DNA of 12,084 bases from Candidatus Sumerlaeota bacterium (GTDB lineage: Bacteria > Sumerlaeota > Sumerlaeia > MVZB01 > JAJFLK01), in assembly GCA_021772735.1 (NCBI GenBank), contig JAJFLK010000561.1, positions 1 through 12,084 on the forward strand, read 5' to 3'. The position numbers were made by a program, and so were the translations under genes. Below, in pieces: positions 7,612 to 12,084 of this stretch. The notes beneath the pieces were generated by a model. That model was given only the letters and a program-made list of their open reading frames with translations. It had not been told where the DNA came from and did no database searches. Position 1 is the first letter of the stretch, and every line of letters begins with the position of its first letter.

Positions 7612-7984
7612 ACTTTTACCTCTTTTTCAGCTCGATCCCTACCGGCAGGGCGCGGTCGCGCGAAGAGTCTCTTCCATCACACCGCCCCATGCCCTTATCG
7701 GGCCCGTCCCCCCCAATAGTTGAGCGTAAATTGGGATTTAGGCGATTAAGCAGAGGCTTGCCCGCAAGTGCAAACGAGTCGATGCAATTCACTCGCATGG
7801 CTCAAGACATTAATGTTATACCTTCGCCCCGCCACCGCCCCGGCATCTCGGAGACCGGCGTTGTTGTAATCCGCGGCGCGCCGCAATAGAGTGTTGCGGC
7901 TCGGTTTTTACCTCACAGAGCGCCCCGAGGCAGGGCAACCACGTTTCCGCATTGACCGAATTTCCCAAGGCAGGATCGTCAAGA
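7612..7984. other. Divergent intergenic region between the HDOD gene and serC
   Basis: A 373-base gap holding the promoters of two divergent genes. I see no convincing sigma-70 promoter for the HDOD gene. An inverted repeat CCCAAT (7712-7717) and ATTGGG (7730-7735) lies in an AT-richer patch and could be an operator. A small frame of 30 codons (ATG at 7797, TAG at 7887-7889) has no Shine-Dalgarno and no recognised product. A terminator-like hairpin at 7880-7909 is described separately. No RNA gene was recognised. Confidence 0.6.
7880..7909 (+). terminator. Terminator-like hairpin in the serC leader
   Basis: GCCGCAA (7880-7886) and TTGCGGC (7894-7900) pair perfectly over 7 bp around TAGAGTG, followed after 4 bases by TTTTT (7905-7909). 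It lies 75 bases before the serC ATG, with no annotated plus-strand gene upstream, so it could be an attenuator or a terminator of a small transcript. A competing reading of the same bases is a promoter with TTGTAA (7864-7869) and TAGAGT (7887-7892), 17 bases apart. Confidence 0.4.
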
Positions 7985-9064
7985 ATGAGCAGGGTTTACA
8001 ATTTCAGCGCTGGGCCGGCAACGCTGCCCGAAGAGGTTCTGGCCGAAGCTCGCGATCAGCTCCTGGATTACTCCGCAAGCGGCATGTCGATCCTGGAATC
8101 GAGCCATCGGGGCGCCGAATTCAAAGCCATCCACGCCGAGGCGATCTCAAACCTCCGCGATCTGCTTGGCGTCGGCGAAGACCACGAAATCCTATTACTC
8201 CAGGGCGGCGCGACCCTTCAGTTTGCGATGGTTCCGCTGAACCTTCTCGCGCCTGGTGCTGTTGCGGACTACGCGCTCTCGGGCGCTTGGGCGGCCAAGG
8301 CGTTCAAAGAAGCTTCGTCTGTCGGCACCGTGAGGGCGGCGGCAGATTGTTCGGCAGACCGGCCCGCCCGCATGCCGCAATCCGCCGAACTCGATCTAAC
8401 CCCGGGCGCCGCGTATCTGCACATCACGACGAACGAGACGATCTCGGGCGCGCAGTGGCATGAGCTCCCTACGCCCGAGGCCCCGCTCATCGCCGATATG
8501 TCTTCGGACATTCTTTCGCACCCGATCGATGCGAACGCCTTCGACCTGATCTTCGCCGGGGCACAAAAAAACCTCGGCCCCTCCGGCGTGACGCTCGTCG
8601 TCATTCGACGGGCCCTCATGGATCGGGTGCCCGATAGCGTGCCTCCAATGTTGCGATACCGGACGCACGCCGAGGCAGGATCTATGTATAATACGCCCCC
8701 GTGCTTCGGCATTTATCTGCTGATGTTGGTGACCCGCTGGCTCAAGGGTCTGGGCGGCGTCGATGCCATCGCCGAGCGCAACCGCGCCAAGGCCACGAAG
8801 CTTTATTCGGCGATCGACACGACGGACTATTTTACGGGCAGCGCGGCGATCGATTGCAGATCCGAGATGAACGTGACGTTTCGCCTGCCGAGCGAAGAGC
8901 TTGAAGCCAAATTCGTCGCAGAGGCCGCAGCCGCAGGGATGAAGGGTCTCAAGGGCCATCGATCGGTCGGGGGGATTCGCGCGTCGATATACAACGCATG
9001 CCCGCCCGAAGCCGTCGATGCGTTGGTCTCGTTCATGGCAGATTTTGAGCGGCGCAACGGATAG
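7985..9064 (+). CDS. serC: Phosphoserine aminotransferase
   Basis: SerC transfers the amino group of glutamate to 3-phosphohydroxypyruvate, making phosphoserine in the serine pathway; related enzymes also work in vitamin B6 synthesis. The 359-residue product begins MSRVYNFSAGPATLPEEVL, and contains LLLQGGATLQFAMVPLNLL (the GGAS/T-LQF variant of the phosphate-binding loop), HITTNETISGAQWHELP, SSDILSHPID, the PLP lysine in AGAQKNLGPSG (Lys195), and a C-terminal VGGIRASIYNACP. All are family hallmarks and the length is usual (about 360). The frame is open back to a TTG at 7952, but the ATG at 7985 begins exactly where the family does; AGGA lies about 9 bases before it. The next gene starts 116 bases downstream. 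serA is not adjacent. A run of seven A (8564-8571 area) encodes the lysine-rich AQKN site and is intact in frame. Confidence 0.96.
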   Translation: MSRVYNFSAGPATLPEEVLAEARDQLLDYSASGMSILESSHRGAEFKAIHAEAISNLRDLLGVGEDHEILLLQGGATLQFAMVPLNLLAPGAVADYALSGAWAAKAFKEASSVGTVRAAADCSADRPARMPQSAELDLTPGAAYLHITTNETISGAQWHELPTPEAPLIADMSSDILSHPIDANAFDLIFAGAQKNLGPSGVTLVVIRRALMDRVPDSVPPMLRYRTHAEAGSMYNTPPCFGIYLLMLVTRWLKGLGGVDAIAERNRAKATKLYSAIDTTDYFTGSAAIDCRSEMNVTFRLPSEELEAKFVAEAAAAGMKGLKGHRSVGGIRASIYNACPPEAVDALVSFMADFERRNG

Positions 9065-9180
9065 CCCTCACGCCCTCACGCCCGGTCGCGCGGCCTGGGA
9101 GGGCGAGGCTGGCAAGGTTCTAACGTCTGACAAAAACGAAGCTCCCCCTCGAGACGCGGCGCTTTGCCGGAGGATATGAT

Positions 9181-10146
9181 ATGGCGCGCAAGTTTCTGAT
9201 CGACACAGACACGGCATCGGACGACGCCGTCGCCCTGATCATGGCGCTGCGTTCGCCTGAGGTCGAAGTGGAGGCGATCACGCTGGTGAGCGGCAACGTG
9301 CCGCTCGATCAAGGCGTGCGCAATGCGCTCTATACCGTCGAGCTTTGCGCGAGTTCTGTGCCGGTTTATGCCGGCGCCGCTCAGCCGCTCGTTCGCAAAG
9401 CGGTTTACGCCGAATGGTTCCACGGCCGCGATGGTCTCGGCGATCAGGGATACGACACGCCTAAAATCAAGGCCGAAGCCACTCATGCCATCGATGCGAT
9501 CATTGAGACGATCAAATCCAATCCCGGCATTGAGATCGTAACGCTGGCGCCGCTGACGAACATCGCCCTGGCACTTGGGCGTGCGCCCGAGATCGCCGAA
9601 CAAGTTTCGCGCGTCGTGGTGATGGGCGGGGCGCCGTGCACCGTAGGCAATGTCACTCCGGCAGCGGAATATAATGTCTGGGTGGACCCCGAAGCCGCGC
9701 GAATGGTTTTCCATGCCCGATGGCCGATTGAAATGATCGGCTGGCAGCTGTGCCGGGGCAAGGCCAACTTACGGCCCGATGATATCGAGTTCGTTCGGGG
9801 CCTGGATACGCCTCTCGCGCATTTCACGATTGATTGCAACGCAACCGGCATGGAGGCAAACCGTATTCAGTCCGGAGACATCGGCATATCGCTGCCCGAT
9901 CCGATCGCGATGGCGATCGCGATCGATCCTTCGATCTGCACATCATCGAGCATGCATCGAGTGGAGATCGAAACGCAGAGCGAGCTGACTCGAGGGATGA
10001 CGGTCGTCGATCGGCTGGGCGTCGCGCTCGACGATCGCAATCGAGCGACTTGGGATGAGCTCGCCGAAGCCGATCCGAACGTCAAAGTCTGCTGGGAGAT
10101 CGATATCGAGCGCTGGAAAGAGCTTCTCTACTCGACGCTGATATGA
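9181..10146 (+). CDS. Nucleoside hydrolase (IunH/RihA-like family)
   Basis: A 321-residue member of the calcium-dependent nucleoside hydrolase family, which splits ribonucleosides into base and ribose. The N-terminal metal site reads DTDTASDDAVAL, with Asp10, Asp14 and Asp15 in the expected places, though the canonical motif is DTDPGxDD. Asn39, TLAPLTNIALAL (121-132), VMGGAPCTVGNVTPAAEYNVWVDPEAA (147-173, with Glu163 and Asn165), and LPDPIAMA (238-245, Asp240) follow. In the Crithidia enzyme a histidine (His241) sits just before the last metal Asp; here that place is Pro239. This may change leaving-group activation and base preference, or mark a known subgroup, so substrate is not assigned. 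GGAGG lies 7 bases before the ATG, a strong site. It lies between serC and udk and could share transcription with serC. Confidence 0.9.
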   Translation: MARKFLIDTDTASDDAVALIMALRSPEVEVEAITLVSGNVPLDQGVRNALYTVELCASSVPVYAGAAQPLVRKAVYAEWFHGRDGLGDQGYDTPKIKAEATHAIDAIIETIKSNPGIEIVTLAPLTNIALALGRAPEIAEQVSRVVVMGGAPCTVGNVTPAAEYNVWVDPEAARMVFHARWPIEMIGWQLCRGKANLRPDDIEFVRGLDTPLAHFTIDCNATGMEANRIQSGDIGISLPDPIAMAIAIDPSICTSSSMHRVEIETQSELTRGMTVVDRLGVALDDRNRATWDELAEADPNVKVCWEIDIERWKELLYSTLI

Positions 10147-10194
10147 GCGAGTGTTTGAGCGGGGCATGAAGTTTCGCAGAAGCAAGATCGGGCG

Positions 10195-10224
10195 TTGCCT
10201 TTCGGCTGCCGGCACATTAATAAT
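10195..10224 (+). promoter_or_regulatory. Sigma-70-like promoter for udk
   Basis: TTGCCT (10195-10200, 4 of 6) and AATAAT (10219-10224, 5 of 6) are 18 bases apart. Transcription would start near 10231, only a few bases before a GTG at 10236 and after its GGAG (10225-10228). If used, it would exclude that GTG start and favour ATG at 10293. The motif is seen; use is inferred. Confidence 0.45.
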
Positions 10225-10292
10225 GGAGCGGTAATGTGAGTCGGGCAGATGAGCGTCAGCGGGTGCGGCTCAGACGAAGGATTGTGAGCAAT

Positions 10293-10967
10293 ATGGCAGG
10301 TTCAAAGGTGAAGGCCTATGTCATCGGCGTCGGTGGAGGGTCGGGTTCGGGCAAGACAACGGTGGTGCATAAGCTTGCCGACCGCGTCGGCCGGGAAAGC
10401 ACGCTGATCGTCCACCATGATTCGTATTATCGAGACCGACCCGACCTGACCTTTGAAGAACGATGCAGGATCAATTTCGATCATCCTGATTCGCTAGAAA
10501 CCCGGCTCCTCATCTCGCACATACGGCAGCTCCGCGAAGGCGCCCCGGTCGAAGTGCCGATCTACGATTTCTCGCGTCATACACGCGTCGAAGCCGTGGA
10601 ATCCGCAGAGCCGATGCCGATCATCATAGTCGAAGGAATCCTGGTCCTCGCCGAGCCGAAACTGCGAGAGCTGATGGACCTGAAGGTTTTCGTGGATACG
10701 GACGCGGATCTAAGACTTGTCCGCCGGATGCGTCGCGACGTCGCCGAGCGCGGGCGCACGCACGAGTCGGTCGTCGATCAATACCTCGAAACCGTCAAAC
10801 CCATGCACGAGCAGTTCGTGGACCCCTCGAAACGATTCGCCGACCTGATCGTCCCCGAGGGCGGGAATAACCACGTCGCCATCGGTGTGCTCGTGGCAAA
10901 AATTCAGTCCATCCTGAGGGGAAGCGATCAGGGCGAAAAGCCCGCAAGCCTCGCGGGCACCGGCTGA
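10293..10967 (+). CDS. udk: Uridine kinase
   Basis: Uridine kinase phosphorylates uridine (and cytidine) with ATP or GTP in pyrimidine salvage, in the cytoplasm. The 224-residue product carries the P-loop GGGSGSGKTT (Lys21), HHDSYYRD, NFDHPDSLET, VPIYDFSRHTR, VEGILVLAEPKL, VFVDTDADLRLVRRMRRD and an RF-x-DLIVPEGGNNHVAI end, all typical of Udk rather than phosphoribulokinase. Starts in question: GTG at 10236 has GGAG 7 bases upstream and adds 19 residues (Arg-rich, atypical), while ATG at 10293 begins about 10 residues before the P-loop as in relatives, has AAGGA 11 bases upstream, and is compatible with the promoter at 10195-10224. I chose the ATG, which also gives the usual length (relatives about 205-215). 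The gene is 89 bases or more after the nucleoside hydrolase and converges on the OB-fold gene, with 44 bases between stops. Confidence 0.93.
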   Translation: MAGSKVKAYVIGVGGGSGSGKTTVVHKLADRVGRESTLIVHHDSYYRDRPDLTFEERCRINFDHPDSLETRLLISHIRQLREGAPVEVPIYDFSRHTRVEAVESAEPMPIIIVEGILVLAEPKLRELMDLKVFVDTDADLRLVRRMRRDVAERGRTHESVVDQYLETVKPMHEQFVDPSKRFADLIVPEGGNNHVAIGVLVAKIQSILRGSDQGEKPASLAGTG

Positions 10968-11011
10968 GCCCTCTGAAGAATTCCGATAGTTGTTCCGTGA
11001 ATGAGCTTCCG

Positions 11012-12084
11012 TCAGTCCAGAACGACGAGCTGATCCGAGGACATAACCGTTATCCGCGAAGTGCCCTGGTAATCCTCCACATCGCCGACGAGGCGCACCA
11101 GCCGGCCCGAGAAACGATCCCGCGGCTGGCCGGGGAAAAGCACTCGGCTTGAAGCCGGGATGAACGCCGAAATATTGTTGCGATAATCCTCGTCAAAACT
11201 CAGGAAGATCGCCGTCCCGCTGTCGTAGACGTGAGCGATCCGGCCCTGAGTCGAAATCGTCTGTCCGGTATAAAGGCCAGCTCCGGCCCACGCCACTTCG
11301 AGCGCACCAAAGTCGGAAGCGCTGGATGCAGAAGACGCGATATCCGAAACACTCCGGCCGGTTTCGGCGGCGCCGGAGGCGCCAGCGGCCACGGCGGCCT
11401 CCGCGGTGACGATTTCGATCTGAGAAGGACTCGGGATGATGATCTGCGGACGGCCATCACGATCCGTGACCTGACCGGTGATCCTTACATTCTTATCAAT
11501 GTAGAGTGTTTCCGGCGTGCCCCCGAATTGGCCGAAGTTCTCCGAAAGAATCACGCCGGAAACATAGGTTCGGTAATCGGGGTCGAAGTTCAGGTAACAG
11601 ACACTGCCGATATTGGAGGCGCCGACGATCTTGCCTTCGACGACCACTTCGGAGCCCATGTATTTGCGAGCCTCGCGCCAGTCGACAACAGGCAGACCGG
11701 AAGCCAGGCGGCTTGCCATCGCGGGCTGTGCGGGTGCAGGCACACGACGGGCCTGGGCGAAGGGTGCAGGCGCAGTCTGCGCCACAATTGGTGTTGCCGA
11801 TCGGGACGGAGCAACCGGTGCGACTGCCGGCCGCGCCACGACCGGAGCTGCCGAACGGGGAGGCGTAACCGGGGCGACCGCAGGCCGGGCCGCGACCGGA
11901 GCAGTCGAAATTGGCGGGGCGCCGGGGGCGGCCGGGCGGGGAGGCGCGCCGGCTCGAGAAGGCGCCGCAGCAGCGGCGCCAACGACTGTTATCTGATCGG
12001 GACCGTCGATGATGATTTGGGGACGGCCTCTATATTCAGAGATTTCGCCCGAAACACGGATCGACTTGTTGAGATAGAAATTCT
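11012..12084 (-). CDS. Protein of repeated OB-fold modules joined by Ala/Pro-rich linkers (5' partial)
   Basis: The frame is open to the right edge of the window, giving 356 residues of an incomplete protein whose start is outside. Three copies of one module are visible. The first is the tail only (about 11987-12084, ending SEYRGRPQIIIDGPDQITVV). The second spans about 11405-11689 and ends DRDGRPQIIIPSPSQIEIV. The third spans about 11015-11305 and ends DYQGTSRITVMSSDQLVVLD. Modules 2 and 3 also share an internal YLNFDPDYR / FLSFDEDYR line. This pattern, with G-x-V and (R)ITG-type strands followed by a GRPQIII strand, is typical of small OB-fold domains seen alone or next to nuclease-like domains in bacteria, presumably binding nucleic acid or oligosaccharide. 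The linkers are low-complexity Ala/Pro/Arg and Ala/Ser. Function is unassigned; an N-terminal signal peptide cannot be judged. Confidence 0.75.
   Translation of the reverse strand, partial: NFYLNKSIRVSGEISEYRGRPQIIIDGPDQITVVGAAAAAPSRAGAPPRPAAPGAPPISTAPVAARPAVAPVTPPRSAAPVVARPAVAPVAPSRSATPIVAQTAPAPFAQARRVPAPAQPAMASRLASGLPVVDWREARKYMGSEVVVEGKIVGASNIGSVCYLNFDPDYRTYVSGVILSENFGQFGGTPETLYIDKNVRITGQVTDRDGRPQIIIPSPSQIEIVTAEAAVAAGASGAAETGRSVSDIASSASSASDFGALEVAWAGAGLYTGQTISTQGRIAHVYDSGTAIFLSFDEDYRNNISAFIPASSRVLFPGQPRDRFSGRLVRLVGDVEDYQGTSRITVMSSDQLVVLD
11789..11896 (-). repeat. Two copies of a 54-bp coding tandem repeat
   Basis: Two adjacent 54-base units (11843-11896 and 11789-11842) encode 18-residue copies, VAARPAVAPVTPPRSAAP and VVARPAVAPVAPSRSATP. 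The first part of the linker to the right and a shorter following piece (IVAQTAPAP) look like more decayed copies. Copy number could vary by slippage without breaking the frame. Confidence 0.8.

Noticed and set aside
7891..8463. Plus-strand frame of 190 codons running into serC
   Set aside because: Overlaps serC out of frame, Arg/Gly/Pro-rich, and includes the leader hairpin; no support.
8396..8959. Minus-strand frame of 187 codons opposite serC
   Set aside because: Shadow of serC; the plus-strand motifs settle the coding strand.
9065..9120. GC-rich inverted repeat after serC (CGCCCTC and GAGGGCG)
   Set aside because: No T-tract follows and the loop is long; too weak to call a terminator.
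9076..9714. Minus-strand frame of 212 codons opposite the nucleoside hydrolase
   Set aside because: Shadow of a conserved enzyme in a high-GC region.
10940..10958. GCCCGC/GCGGGC stem at the end of udk
   Set aside because: Six bp with a 7-base loop inside the coding end and no T-run; not convincing for either strand.
11613..11996. Plus-strand frame rich in Gly, Ala and Thr opposite the OB-fold linker
   Set aside because: It is the complement of the Ala/Pro repeat, so the composition is explained by the repeat.
1..12084. Search for tRNA, rRNA, CRISPR, insertion sequences, attachment sites and phage or defence genes
   Set aside because: Reading both strands gave no cloverleaf, spaced repeats, transposase motif or terminal inverted repeats; a tRNA scan and repeat finder would be needed to confirm absence.

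Overview
This is a high-GC bacterial window with ordinary chromosomal genes on both strands and no tRNA, rRNA, CRISPR array, insertion sequence or phage gene that I can see. A WaaP-type lipopolysaccharide kinase, a possible O-antigen-ligase-like membrane protein and a diaminopimelate pathway enzyme point to a diderm (Gram-negative type) cell. The mix, together with long Ala/Pro-rich linkers and scattered biosynthetic genes not grouped in classical operons, would fit a planctomycete (Phycisphaerae-like). That placement is a guess from gene style, not a demonstrated assignment.

Layout from left to right. Bases 2-286 (+) may hold the 3' end of a gene with an L7/L12-like helix motif. Bases 42-1856 (-) encode a polytopic membrane protein with a TPR tail, and 1976-3259 (-) encode diaminopimelate decarboxylase (lysA, GTG start). 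A short divergent promoter region (about 3260-3431) separates lysA from a WaaP-family kinase at 3432-4391 (+). Bases 4572-6431 (+) encode a long DmdC-type acyl-CoA dehydrogenase. A perfect 12-bp hairpin at 6486-6513 separates it from a convergent HDOD-domain gene at 6550-7611 (-). A 373-base divergent gap (7612-7984) follows, with a terminator-like hairpin in the serC leader. Then come serC (7985-9064), a nucleoside hydrolase (9181-10146) and uridine kinase (10293-10967), all (+). The window ends inside a (-) gene for a protein built from repeated OB-fold modules (11012-12084, start outside the window).

How the genes relate. lysA supplies lysine (its substrate also feeds peptidoglycan), the WaaP-like kinase and the membrane/TPR protein suggest surface polysaccharide work, and serC makes serine. 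The nucleoside hydrolase and uridine kinase both act on nucleosides: the first splits them, the second salvages uridine or cytidine, so their adjacency makes sense. The acyl-CoA dehydrogenase is catabolic and the HDOD protein is probably a signalling or regulatory scaffold.

I did not find a clear undescribed multi-gene system. The points most worth checking are the triplicated OB-fold protein with a 54-bp coding tandem repeat, the nucleoside hydrolase whose catalytic-histidine position is proline, the possible attenuator-like hairpin before serC, and promoter evidence that changes the predicted starts of lysA and udk.
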